The notes below the pieces were generated by a model. That model was not told the origin of the DNA. It worked only from the letters and a program-made list of their open reading frames with translations, and did no database searches. A stretch of 64,000 bases of DNA, from the NCBI RefSeq assembly GCF_001295265.1, contig NZ_LJOD01000015.1, positions 1 to 64,000 of the forward strand, written 5' to 3'. Made by a program: the position numbers and the translations under genes. This DNA comes from Chryseobacterium indologenes. Lineage in GTDB: Bacteria; Bacteroidota; Bacteroidia; Flavobacteriales; Weeksellaceae. Of this stretch, positions 15,195 through 24,179 are shown one piece after another; positions within the stretch are counted from its first letter, which is position 1, and every line of letters begins with the position of its first letter.

Positions 15195-16022
15195 CTAACC
15201 TATTCTTACGCTGGTCATGCTCAGGGATCCGCCAATCAGCTCATCATTGAATAAAGCCAGCTCCTCAGATTTATCTTTTAAGCCCAGTGTATAAATCAAC
15301 GGAAGATAATGATCCGGTGTAGGTACTGCATATTGCATAAAGATCCCTTGTCCCTGATAGTTAATAATATTTTGAAAATTACCGTCCAAAAGCCAGTTGT
15401 TTGTTTTCTCTCTGGCTTCAACAGCCCAGTCCCAGCCGGCCCCTACCGTATTGATGTTTCTCCAGTCAATCAGGCGCAGGTTATGTACAATATTGCCGCT
15501 TCCAATAATCAGGATACCCTTTTCACGAAGCGTACTCAGCTTTTGGGCAAGTTCAAAATGATATTGGGGAGATTTTGTGTAATCAATGCTCAGCTGGATC
15601 ACGGGAATATCTGCCTCAGGATACATATGCTTAATAACCGACCAGGCGCCGTGGTCAAGCCCCCAGCTGTGATCTTCTCCTACCGGAACAGGAGCCAGAA
15701 GCTCAGCCGTTTCTCTTGCCAGCTCAGGATTTCCGGGTGCAGGATACTGTACATCAAACAAAGCTTGTGGAAATCCACCGAAATCATGAATGGTTCTGGG
15801 CATTTCCATAGCGGTTACAAAAGTTCCCTGGGTATACCAGTGGGCAGAAATACACAAAATAGCATTAGGTTTTGGAATTTCCGAGGCTGCCTTTCGGAAC
15901 CCTTGTACAAACTGGTTTTCTTCAATCGCATTCATGGGAGAACCGTGTCCCAGAAATAAAACGGGCATTCTCTGTGTACTTTTAAAATTTTCACTGATGT
16001 GCTGTAGATTGTTGAGGTTCAT
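15195..16022 (-). CDS. ygiD: DODA-type extradiol aromatic ring-opening dioxygenase
   Basis: This 275-residue enzyme belongs to the class III extradiol dioxygenases related to E. coli YgiD (4,5-DOPA dioxygenase). The metal-binding histidines sit in FLGHGSPMNAIE, LCISAHWYTQG, and SWGLDHGAWSV; a later block is IIGSGNIVHNLR. The family opens catechol rings, using Fe(II) or Zn(II). The natural substrate is unknown. The start at 16022 is preceded by a TACATTTA -7-like box. It lies behind the YceI gene on the same strand, with a weak hairpin between them. Confidence 0.9.
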   Translation of the reverse strand: MNLNNLQHISENFKSTQRMPVLFLGHGSPMNAIEENQFVQGFRKAASEIPKPNAILCISAHWYTQGTFVTAMEMPRTIHDFGGFPQALFDVQYPAPGNPELARETAELLAPVPVGEDHSWGLDHGAWSVIKHMYPEADIPVIQLSIDYTKSPQYHFELAQKLSTLREKGILIIGSGNIVHNLRLIDWRNINTVGAGWDWAVEAREKTNNWLLDGNFQNIINYQGQGIFMQYAVPTPDHYLPLIYTLGLKDKSEELALFNDELIGGSLSMTSVRIG

Positions 16023-16041
16023 TGGATATAAATGTATTGAA

Positions 16042-16080
16042 AAGCAAAAGGCTCAAGGCTGTAGAAAAACCCTGAACCTT
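16042..16080 (-). terminator. weak terminator after the YceI gene
   Basis: An imperfect stem, AAAAGGCTCAAGG with CCCTGAACCTTTT (two mismatches), lies between the YceI stop and ygiD; on the minus strand it is followed by TTTTGCTTTT. It may only partly stop transcription. Confidence 0.45.
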
Positions 16081-16099
16081 TTATTGTATGTGTTAGAAA

Positions 16100-16612
16100 T
16101 TATGCCTGTTTTACAAACTGTAGTTCTCCGGCTACTTTTACTTCATCGCTTACCATCACACCTCCTGCTTCAAGAGCCGCATTCCAGTTAAGTCCGAAAT
16201 CTTTTCTGCTGATCTTTCCTTCAAAAGAAAAACCTGCTTTAGTATTTCCCCAAGGGTCTACGTTAATTCCTCCGAAATCCACATCAAGAGTTACCGGTTT
16301 GGTAATACCGTTAATCGTAAGATTTCCTGTTACCTTATCGTTTAAGGTCTGAGAATCAAAAGTGATGGTTGGGTGGACTTCGGCGTTGAAGAATTCAGCA
16401 GATTTTAAGTGGTTATCACGGTCTGTATTATTGGTGAAAACAGAATCAGTCTGGATCGTAGCCGTTGTTTTAGCATTCGCAAAAGAATCATCTTCGGCTT
16501 CAATTTCAGCGGTGAACGTTCTGAAGCTTCCTTTTACATTAGAAATCATCATGTGTTTTACTTTGAAGGTAATTTCACTATGCGTTGGGTCTAGGTTCCA
16601 TTTTGTTGCCAT
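16100..16612 (-). CDS. YceI family protein
   Basis: This 170-residue protein is a lipocalin-like YceI barrel, a family that binds polyisoprenoid or amphiphilic lipids. It matches from the start: WNLDPTHSEITFKVKHMM, then SFRTFTAEIE, the SAEFFNAEVHPTITFDS block, NLTINGITKPVTLDV, and the end FGLNWNAALEAGG...VKVAGELQFVK. Unlike many YceI proteins it has no signal peptide, so it would be cytoplasmic unless exported another way. A good promoter precedes it. Confidence 0.93.
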   Translation of the reverse strand: MATKWNLDPTHSEITFKVKHMMISNVKGSFRTFTAEIEAEDDSFANAKTTATIQTDSVFTNNTDRDNHLKSAEFFNAEVHPTITFDSQTLNDKVTGNLTINGITKPVTLDVDFGGINVDPWGNTKAGFSFEGKISRKDFGLNWNAALEAGGVMVSDEVKVAGELQFVKQA

Positions 16613-16644
16613 TGTAATATATTTTTTTGTTGTTAACTATGATG

Positions 16645-16672
16645 CAAATGTAGGACAGGGAACAGGTACAAA
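16645..16672 (-). promoter_or_regulatory. promoter of the YceI gene
   Basis: On the minus strand TTTG (16672-16669) and TACATTTG (16652-16645) are separated by 16 bases, close to the Bacteroidetes TTTG / TAnnTTTG promoter. The box lies 32 bases before the ATG. Confidence 0.6.
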
Positions 16673-16855
16673 TCATTGATATAGGATAAGAAATGCATAT
16701 TTGCTGTGATCTTAATTTGATTTTACTTCATTATGATTTTATATCAGTACATAAAAAAAACTACTATTAAGGTAAGAAATAATTTTTATCAGTCCATGAA
16801 TTCTATTTTATGAATGTTTTATTTTAACATTTCTTAACGGATGATTTTTATTTCT

Positions 16856-16863
16856 TATTTTTG
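16856..16863 (+). promoter_or_regulatory. -7 box TATTTTTG of the S9 peptidase gene
   Basis: This full TAnnTTTG match ends 19 bases before the ATG at 16883. The rest of the 270-bp gap is AT-rich with no ORF or clear hairpin. Confidence 0.55.
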
Positions 16864-16882
16864 ACAGATTCAATTTTATACA

Positions 16883-19021
16883 ATGAAATTATATAAATTC
16901 TCTTTATTGATGCTGGTTTTGGGGAATGCTGCATTTGCCCAGACCCAAAAGTTTACAATGGCTGAGGCTGTAAATGGGATGAGAACCAACCTTGCTGTGA
17001 AAAATATTTCCCAGTTTTCATGGTCTGCTGACGGAAAATCTTACATTCGGGCTGTGAAAGGCGGATACCTGATCACAGATCTGAAAACCAATAAACAGGA
17101 TACGCTGATATCTTTAACACAGCTGAACGGGTCATTGGCTAATGATAAGCTAAAGACTGTTCCTCCAATTAAATTTTCCGGAAGCTCGCAGGGATACTTC
17201 AATACAGATGGGAATATGTTCTGGATTGAAAAATCAGGAAATGACTGGAAAATAAAGAATAAGGCCACCGTAGATCAGGATGCGGCCAATATAAAAATGT
17301 TTGATGACGGGCAGACCTTTGCTTTTACGGCAAAGAATAACCTATTTATCAATAAAAACGGGAAGACTGTTGCAGTAACCAATGAAGCTAATGAAAACAT
17401 CATCAGCGGGCAGGCTGTTCACAGAAATGAATTCGGAATTGATACCGGAATTTTCCCTGCGCCGAACTCTGAGAGTGTAGCATTCTATAAAATGGATCAG
17501 ACGATGGTTGCAGATTATCCGATTATCGACTGGTCTGTAACCCCGGCTGTTAATCACAATATCAAATATCCAATGGCAGGGCAGACTTCCCACCAGGTAA
17601 CTTTGGGAGTATACAATATTAAGAGTCAATCAACCATTTTCCTAAAAATAGAAGGTGAAAAAGACCAGTATTTAACAGCTGTTACCTGGAGCCCGGATTC
17701 AAAATATATCTTTGTTGGCGTGCTGAACAGAGGTCAGAATCACATGAAGATGAATCAGTATGATGCTGCTACAGGAGAACTGGTGAAAACTTTGTTTGAA
17801 GAATCAGACAGTAAATATGTAGAACCACAGCATCCGCTCACCTTCTTCCCGAACTCCAACACAGACTTTATCTGGCAGAGCCAGAGAACAGGATACAATC
17901 ATCTGTTTCACTACAGTCTGGAAAAAGGACTAGTTGCTCAAATCACTAAAGGAGACTGGGTAGTAACTGATATTCTGGGCTTTAACGAAAAGAAAAAAGA
18001 AATTTATTTTGTCTCTACCAAAGAAACACCTTTAGAAAGACATTTATATAAAATAGACTGGACCAATTACAAAATGCAGAGGCTGGATACAGCAGAGGGG
18101 ATGCATACAGGCGTTTTAAGCAATGACGGAAATTATTTATATGATGCTTACAGCAATTCAAATTCACCGCGAGTCGCTAATATCATCAACACCGGTAACT
18201 TGAAATCTGTTAATATCCTTACCTCTGAAAATCCATTGAAGAATTACCAGAGACCGGAAATTAAAAACGTAGAATTAAAAGCAGATGACGGAACTCCTTT
18301 ATATGGAAAAATCATCCTTCCTACCAATTTTGACCCGAACAAAAAATATCCTGCAATCGTTTATCTGTATAACGGACCACATTTACAGCTTGTAACCAAT
18401 ACTTTCCCGGCTTCCGGAAACCTTTGGTACGAATACATGGCACAGAACGGATATATAATTTTTACGATGGATGGAAGAGGATCTGCAAACCGCGGACTGA
18501 AATTTGAGCAGGCTGTATTCAGAAACCTTGGAACCACTGAAATGAATGACCAGATGAAAGGGGTGGATTACTTAAAGTCCCTCTCTTATGTAGATTCTCA
18601 GAGATTAGGAATTCACGGGTGGAGCTTCGGAGGATTTATGACGACAAGTTTTATGCTTCGTCATCCGGAAGTATTTAAGGTAGGGGTAGCCGGAGGCCCG
18701 GTGATAGACTGGAGTATGTACGAAATCATGTACGGCGAAAGATATATGGATACTCCACAGGAAAATCCACAGGGATATAAAACCGCCAATCTGCTGGATA
18801 AAGTTCAGAACCTGAAAGGAAAACTGCTGATGATTCACGGAGCTCAGGATGATGTAGTGGTTTGGCAGCATTCTGTGAAGTTTATTAAATCTGCAGTAGA
18901 CAATGGTGTTCAGCTGGATTATTTTGTCTATCCGGGACATCCGCACAACGTTATAGGAAAAGACAGGGTGCACCTCATGCAGAAGGTAACAGATTATTTT
19001 GATCAGTATTTAAAGAAATAA
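16883..19021 (+). CDS. S9 family peptidase (dipeptidyl peptidase IV type)
   Basis: This 712-residue secreted enzyme has a signal peptide (MKLYKFSLLMLVLGNAAFAQ), an N-terminal beta-propeller of the DPP-IV type (about residues 40-440), and a C-terminal alpha/beta-hydrolase. Residues EFGIDTGIFPAPNSESVAFY and DQTMVADYPIIDW are family blocks. The catalytic triad is Ser581 (GWSFGG), an Asp in GAQDD (656 or 657) and His688 (GHPHN). The glutamate motif that binds the substrate amino terminus in DPP-IV is probably HRNEFG. It would release N-terminal X-Pro dipeptides in the periplasm. A terminator follows ten bases after the stop. Confidence 0.93.
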   Translation: MKLYKFSLLMLVLGNAAFAQTQKFTMAEAVNGMRTNLAVKNISQFSWSADGKSYIRAVKGGYLITDLKTNKQDTLISLTQLNGSLANDKLKTVPPIKFSGSSQGYFNTDGNMFWIEKSGNDWKIKNKATVDQDAANIKMFDDGQTFAFTAKNNLFINKNGKTVAVTNEANENIISGQAVHRNEFGIDTGIFPAPNSESVAFYKMDQTMVADYPIIDWSVTPAVNHNIKYPMAGQTSHQVTLGVYNIKSQSTIFLKIEGEKDQYLTAVTWSPDSKYIFVGVLNRGQNHMKMNQYDAATGELVKTLFEESDSKYVEPQHPLTFFPNSNTDFIWQSQRTGYNHLFHYSLEKGLVAQITKGDWVVTDILGFNEKKKEIYFVSTKETPLERHLYKIDWTNYKMQRLDTAEGMHTGVLSNDGNYLYDAYSNSNSPRVANIINTGNLKSVNILTSENPLKNYQRPEIKNVELKADDGTPLYGKIILPTNFDPNKKYPAIVYLYNGPHLQLVTNTFPASGNLWYEYMAQNGYIIFTMDGRGSANRGLKFEQAVFRNLGTTEMNDQMKGVDYLKSLSYVDSQRLGIHGWSFGGFMTTSFMLRHPEVFKVGVAGGPVIDWSMYEIMYGERYMDTPQENPQGYKTANLLDKVQNLKGKLLMIHGAQDDVVVWQHSVKFIKSAVDNGVQLDYFVYPGHPHNVIGKDRVHLMQKVTDYFDQYLKK

Positions 19022-19030
19022 AAAAAACAG

Positions 19031-19060
19031 AAAATCCAGCAATTGCTGGATTTTTTATTT
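19031..19060 (+). terminator. terminator of the S9 peptidase gene
   Basis: AAAATCCAGC (19031-19040) and GCTGGATTTT (19045-19054) form a perfect 10-bp stem with an AATT loop and a T-run after it. Confidence 0.9.
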
Positions 19061-19081
19061 ATATCTGAATTGTTGTTTCCA

Positions 19082-19888
19082 TTAATCATAAAACTCTTTG
19101 ATCACATACCGGCCGTTATTGATTTTCTTCAGTTCCTTTAACAGATAATACCTGTGCAGAAATCCTGTCAGAACGACAATTTTTTGATGAGAATGTTCTT
19201 CTGCGACTTTATAAATATTTTTTGCCATAGTCCGATTACGGAGATCCCAGAAACCGGCCATCAGTTTAAACCCGTCCCGGTAGCTGATCTTTTTGCCATC
19301 AGGTTTTGTTACCCATCTTTTAGCAAACTCCGGTCTTCCGTCACTGATTTTTATTAATCCGGAATATTGGGCATTCTGTCTTTTTTTCGATATTTTATCA
19401 GTACCTGCATTGTTGAAGTTTTCGGGAGATAACCCTGCCGTTTTCATCAATTCTTTAGTGGTATTGGTGAAATCCTCGTAGAGACCGGCTTCCTTAGTAG
19501 TCAATGCTTTTGCTTTATACAGACTGTCAATCAGCTTTACGACCAGATTATCAGCCGGAACCATTCCCAGGTCTTTCCTGTATTGGTTTCTGCCTTCAAA
19601 ATCAAAAGGAAACCTTAAGGTTTTCGGATACTTTTTTACATAAAGATTGCTGGCTTTTATCTCATTGCCATTAAGATCAACACCATTTTCATACTCTTTC
19701 ATTCCTTCGCTGTCCACTTCATGAAGGATAATGTCCGGTTTGATTTTTTCAAGAATATCGAACAGTATTTTAGGATGGTAGTTAGGAACACTATCATGAA
19801 TATTCCCGATCACATAGATCTCTGTTTTATTTTGAGAAAAGAACATACCGGCCACAAGAAGCAGAAATATACTGATGATAGATTTCAT
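19082..19888 (-). CDS. secreted protein resembling the TraB/GumN/Ere-like fold
   Basis: This 268-residue protein has a signal peptide (MKSIISIFLLLVAGMFFSQ); an upstream in-frame ATG at 19918 would bury it. After the leader comes IYVIGNIHDS, then IKPDIILHEVDSEG, a FPFDFEGRN block and, near the end, IVVLTGFLHRYYLLKELKK. The order G-N-I-H, H-E-x-D, and a late G-x-x-H matches the conserved metal-ligand pattern of the TraB/PrgY, GumN and TIKI-like hydrolase superfamily. That assignment is by motif only; the function is unknown. Confidence 0.7.
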   Translation of the reverse strand: MKSIISIFLLLVAGMFFSQNKTEIYVIGNIHDSVPNYHPKILFDILEKIKPDIILHEVDSEGMKEYENGVDLNGNEIKASNLYVKKYPKTLRFPFDFEGRNQYRKDLGMVPADNLVVKLIDSLYKAKALTTKEAGLYEDFTNTTKELMKTAGLSPENFNNAGTDKISKKRQNAQYSGLIKISDGRPEFAKRWVTKPDGKKISYRDGFKLMAGFWDLRNRTMAKNIYKVAEEHSHQKIVVLTGFLHRYYLLKELKKINNGRYVIKEFYD

Positions 19889-19990
19889 TCTGATAAAAAT
19901 TAAGAGATAATTCTCCAAATATAACCAAGTAAAGGTGAATCAGCAAAACCGTTCTTAACAAACATCAATGCTTTTCATTTTTTACGGCTG

Positions 19991-19998
19991 TATTTTTG
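19991..19998 (+). promoter_or_regulatory. -7 box TATTTTTG of the luciferase-like gene
   Basis: A full TAnnTTTG match that ends 19 bases before the ATG at 20018. Confidence 0.55.
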
Positions 19999-20017
19999 TA
20001 TCTATAAAATCAGAAAT

Positions 20018-21043
20018 ATGGAATTAGGAATAGGAATGTTCGGGGATCTGGCTTTCGACCAGGCCACCGGAAAATATAGAGACGCAGGAACCAAAATTCG
20101 TGAAATCCTGGATCAGGTAAAGCTGATGGATGAGGTAGGACTTGATGTTTTTGCCATGGGAGAGCATCACCGTCCGGATTATGCCGTTTCATCTCCGGAA
20201 ATGGTTCTGGCCGCTGCTGCATCCATTACCAAGAATATAAAACTGGCAAGTGGTGTTACCGTATTAAGTTCTTCAGAGCCGGTAAAAGTATATGAAGATT
20301 TTGCCACTTTAGATCTTATATCAGACGGAAGAGCAGAAATATTTGTAGGAAGGGGAAGCTTTATTGAATCTTTTCCGCTGTATGGCTATTCTCTGAATGA
20401 CTATGAAGAGCTTTTCAATGAAAAACTGGAACTGCTGATGAAGATCAATACCGAAGAAAATGTAACCTGGTCAGGAAAACTCAGAGCTCCGATGCAGAAC
20501 CAGACCGTTTATCCGAGAGCAAAAAACGGAGGAAAGATACCCATCTGGAGAGCCGTGGGAGGAACTCCGCAGTCTGTTTTAAGCGCTGCACAAATGGGAA
20601 TGCCTCTGGTGGTGGCCATCATTGGCGGAATGCCTGCCCAGTTCAGAAACCTGATTGAATTCTACAAGCAGGAATATAAAAAAGCAGGACATGATGTCTC
20701 ACAAATGCAGATCGCTGTTCATTCCCACACTTTTGTAAGTAATGATCCCTCAGTAGTAGACGGATACTTCCATAATTATAAATCCCAGATGGACAGGGTA
20801 GGAGCATCAAGAGGCTGGGCACCTTATACCAAAATGCAGTATGATGGCGGAAGAAGCCGTGAAGGCGCATTGTTTATCGGAAGCCCGGCAGAAGTAGCCG
20901 ATAAGATTGCTTATATGAAAGAACTCTTCGGAATTACAAGATTTATCGGGCATATGGACATCGGAGATCCTGCTCATGATATCACCCTGAAATCAATAGA
21001 ATTGTTCGGTGACGAAGTAAAGCCAGCTGTTCAGGACCTTTAA
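20018..21043 (+). CDS. LLM class flavin-dependent oxidoreductase
   Basis: This 341-residue protein is a bacterial-luciferase-like (LLM) TIM-barrel oxidoreductase. Signatures are MELGIGMFGD at the start, LDVFAMGEHHRPDYAVSSPE, the GVTVLSSSEPVKVYEDFATLDLISDGRAEI block, and IPIWRAVGGTPQS. These enzymes use reduced flavin (FMNH2 or F420) to oxidise small organics; the substrate is unknown. It is a single-gene unit, bounded by a -7 box and a strong terminator. Confidence 0.93.
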   Translation: MELGIGMFGDLAFDQATGKYRDAGTKIREILDQVKLMDEVGLDVFAMGEHHRPDYAVSSPEMVLAAAASITKNIKLASGVTVLSSSEPVKVYEDFATLDLISDGRAEIFVGRGSFIESFPLYGYSLNDYEELFNEKLELLMKINTEENVTWSGKLRAPMQNQTVYPRAKNGGKIPIWRAVGGTPQSVLSAAQMGMPLVVAIIGGMPAQFRNLIEFYKQEYKKAGHDVSQMQIAVHSHTFVSNDPSVVDGYFHNYKSQMDRVGASRGWAPYTKMQYDGGRSREGALFIGSPAEVADKIAYMKELFGITRFIGHMDIGDPAHDITLKSIELFGDEVKPAVQDL

Positions 21044-21051
21044 AAATAAAG

Positions 21052-21079
21052 CTCCGCTGATTTTCAGCGGAGTTTTTTT
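21052..21079 (+). terminator. terminator of the luciferase-like gene
   Basis: CTCCGCTGA (21052-21060) and TCAGCGGAG (21064-21072) form a 9-bp stem followed by a T-run. Confidence 0.9.
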
Positions 21080-21140
21080 ATGGTGTAAATATCATCAGCT
21101 TTCTAAAAACTTTGTGGGGTTAAAATTTAAAATAGGCTGT

Positions 21141-24100
21141 TTACACAATTTCAATCAGGCTTCCCCGCTCTTCATCCCGGGTTATATTCAGGGCGGCAGG
21201 TATTTTTTCTTTCAGCTCTTCCACGTGGGAAATGATCCCAACAATTCGGTTTTCTTTCTGAAGGCTCATCAGCGTCTCAAAAACAATATTCACCGATTCG
21301 GTATCCTGTGTACCGAAACCTTCATCAATAAAGAAGAAATTCTTATCAGCCGCAGCATTGGACTGGACGCTTTCTGCCAGTGCCAGAGCCAGGCTTAAAG
21401 AAACCTGGAACGCCTGGCCTCCCGAAAGCGTTTTTACACTTCTGCTTCTGCCTTCATTCAGGTAATCGATGATCTCAAAATCATTGTTTTCATTAAGCTG
21501 TAAACTCAGCTGGTTTCTTGTCATTCTATGGAAACGTACATTAGCATGATCACACAGCTGTCTCAGATAAATGGAGGAAACATACTGTACAAAACCTGCT
21601 CCTTTGAAAAGATTCATCATCAGTTTCAGGTTTTCAGAACGTTTTTGAAGTCGGGACAGGTCTTTTAAAAGGTCTTCTTTCTTTTTGTACTCATTTTCCA
21701 GCCTTTCAATTTCTGCGGTGATTTTTACAACAGATTCACCAATCTGTTTCACTTCTCCCTGAACGGTATTGAACTCTTCTTCAGCTTTGGCGAACTGAGT
21801 TTCATCAAAAGAAAAATCCTTCAGCTTGATTTCCAGTTCATCAATTCCATTTTTCAGGGTTTCAAATTCAATACGGAAAGCCTGAACGGTTGTTCTTATA
21901 TGCAGAACATTAATCTCCTGTTTCAGAATAGGACGGATTTCATCAAGTGAAGCGAAATTCTGTTCCTGAAGTGTTTCTTTCACTCGTTCCTGATGGGTAG
22001 AAATTTCCATCTTGAGCTCCGAGATTCGTTTTTCCAACTGTTCAACCACTGTTTTTTGTGAAGCCAGCTGAGGGGAAAGTTCTTTTTCCTGTTGGATCAG
22101 TTTCTGGTAATTCTGCTCGGTCTCTGCATTGGAACGGGAGAGTTTTTGATAGATATCTTCAACTTCAACTTTTGTTTTTTCATGGTAATCATTCCAGTTC
22201 AGGATTTTTAATGCTGAGCGGCTGGTATTGATCTGCTCTTCTTTTTTGGCCTCTTCCAATCTGAAAGTTTCCAGTGCATTTCTGTATTTTTCTGCATTTT
22301 TACTTTCTTTTTCCAGGGTTTCACGTTCTTTCAGAATACTCTGATCTGCCAGTTCAATTTCCTTTTCAATGGCAAAAGAAGCCGCTCGCTTTTCTTCAAA
22401 ATCCCTTTCATTATTGGGATCAAACTGAGACCAGGTAAAACTTTTCAGATGCTCTTCCATATCTTTTTGAAGCTGTTCCGCTTTTTTCACCTCCGAAATA
22501 AGCTGATCTTCATAAATGGCTTTTCTCTCCAGAATTTTCTCTGCCGTGGTTTCTTTCTTTTGAAGTGCAGCAACTTGCTGATCTATAGCCTCCATCTTTT
22601 CCTGTATCTCCTGAATTCCTGAATGTATATCATGAAATTCCACAATAGCCGGATGATCCAAAGAACCGCAGAGAGGACAGGCCTCTCCTGAATGAAGCTC
22701 ATCAGCAAACCGGGAAAGTTCTTTCTGAACCTTCAAATGATCCAGTTTTTGGGACCAGCCCCTTTTCTGTTTTTCAAAATCAGCATATAAAGCTTTAAAA
22801 TCTTCCTTAAATCGTTCAGTATTAATTTGAAGAGGTTTTAATTCTTCTTCAGTCAGTTTGATTTCCTTCTGTCCTTTTTCAACTTTTACAGCCTGTTCAT
22901 CCATAAGTTTCTTCAGGCTTTTTTGATGGATAAACCAGTTTCCGGCATTCAGAAGAAGTGTTGAATCAAGCTTTTTAGCCTTTAACGCTTCAGTATCTTT
23001 TGCCAGTTTCTCAATATTTTTCCGGAGATTTTCCATGACCGCTTCCACTTCTCCTACCATTGCCTTTCCTTTGGCGGTTCTGTCTTTAAGAGCGGTAATA
23101 TCGGTAGAGTAGCCAAGCATCTGCAGGATTAGTAACAGTTCATTTTCCTGTATTCTGGATTGATCCAACTGTTCAAATTGAGGCTGCAAAGCAGTAAGCT
23201 GCTGTTTTACCCAGTTGAAATCTGCTTCTGTCTGCTGAAAAAGTTTTGTCTGTTTCTCTTTTTCCGCTTTTTGTTCTGAAATTTCCTTAGTCAGTTTCTG
23301 GTCTTCAGTGATCAGAGGACTGAATATTCTGGACACTTTATCATATTGTTCAGCCTGTACTTCCAGCGCATCCATTTGCTGTTTCTGTGCAGATAATCCG
23401 CTGAACTTTTCTTTTTTCTGCTTTAAATTCTCAAAATCAGCCTTTAAATTTTTAAGCTGTTGAAAACCTTCAGCGATTTTCTGAAACCGGGCATCTGCCT
23501 CACTGAATTTTTTCTTTTCTTCAGCCAAATTTTCTTTGTGAAGCTGTATTTTCTCTTCATTAATTTCTTCAAAGCCTTTAAGCTGGCCCTCCAGCTGATT
23601 CAGTTCCGCATTGTTATCGGTATTCAGCGTTGAAGCATTATTGTAAAGGTCATAACGGTGAAGGCTGAAAATCTCCTTCATCATATTGGTCCGTTCTGTG
23701 GCTTTCAATTCCAGGAATTCCTTAAACTGGCCTTGCGGAATGATAATCGTGCGCTTAAAATTGGCATAATTTAAACCTACAATTGCTTCAATATCTGCGT
23801 TTTCCATGGAAACCCATTTCCCGCCGATATGATGATAAATGTCCGCTGAATGTGGATTTACATCATCAAACCTTTTGGAATTTCTTCTGAAATCTCTGGT
23901 AACGCGGAACAATTTATTCTCATAATTCAAAAAATCAAACTCAATATAAAACCGGTTCGATTTTAAATTCATCATATTATAAGCCCGTTTATCATTGGTA
24001 TTCAGACGTTCTGTTTTTCCGTAAAGGGCAAATGAAATGGCTTCCAGAATGGATGATTTTCCGGAACCCACAGAACCGAATATTCCGAATAATCCTGCAT

Positions 24101-24179
24101 CGGTAAGATTTTTAAAATCGATGATCTGGCGTTCCTGGTAAGAATAAAGCCCTTCGATGGTCAGTTGAACAGGGATCAT
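21141..24179 (-). CDS. sbcC: exonuclease SbcCD, ATPase subunit SbcC
   Basis: This 1012-residue protein is the Rad50-like ATPase of the SbcCD complex, which opens hairpins and trims blocked DNA ends. Walker A is GSVGSGKS (35-42) near the N-terminus. Long coiled coils (about 190-495 and 515-850) flank the zinc hook CPLC (501-504). The C-terminal half has the signature TLSGGQAFQVSLSLALAL and Walker B FFIDEGFGTQD. The start overlaps the stop of sbcD by four bases (ATGA type), so the two are translationally coupled. No good terminator is seen after it before the convergent LLM gene. Confidence 0.97.
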   Translation of the reverse strand: MIPVQLTIEGLYSYQERQIIDFKNLTDAGLFGIFGSVGSGKSSILEAISFALYGKTERLNTNDKRAYNMMNLKSNRFYIEFDFLNYENKLFRVTRDFRRNSKRFDDVNPHSADIYHHIGGKWVSMENADIEAIVGLNYANFKRTIIIPQGQFKEFLELKATERTNMMKEIFSLHRYDLYNNASTLNTDNNAELNQLEGQLKGFEEINEEKIQLHKENLAEEKKKFSEADARFQKIAEGFQQLKNLKADFENLKQKKEKFSGLSAQKQQMDALEVQAEQYDKVSRIFSPLITEDQKLTKEISEQKAEKEKQTKLFQQTEADFNWVKQQLTALQPQFEQLDQSRIQENELLLILQMLGYSTDITALKDRTAKGKAMVGEVEAVMENLRKNIEKLAKDTEALKAKKLDSTLLLNAGNWFIHQKSLKKLMDEQAVKVEKGQKEIKLTEEELKPLQINTERFKEDFKALYADFEKQKRGWSQKLDHLKVQKELSRFADELHSGEACPLCGSLDHPAIVEFHDIHSGIQEIQEKMEAIDQQVAALQKKETTAEKILERKAIYEDQLISEVKKAEQLQKDMEEHLKSFTWSQFDPNNERDFEEKRAASFAIEKEIELADQSILKERETLEKESKNAEKYRNALETFRLEEAKKEEQINTSRSALKILNWNDYHEKTKVEVEDIYQKLSRSNAETEQNYQKLIQQEKELSPQLASQKTVVEQLEKRISELKMEISTHQERVKETLQEQNFASLDEIRPILKQEINVLHIRTTVQAFRIEFETLKNGIDELEIKLKDFSFDETQFAKAEEEFNTVQGEVKQIGESVVKITAEIERLENEYKKKEDLLKDLSRLQKRSENLKLMMNLFKGAGFVQYVSSIYLRQLCDHANVRFHRMTRNQLSLQLNENNDFEIIDYLNEGRSRSVKTLSGGQAFQVSLSLALALAESVQSNAAADKNFFFIDEGFGTQDTESVNIVFETLMSLQKENRIVGIISHVEELKEKIPAALNITRDEERGSLIEIV

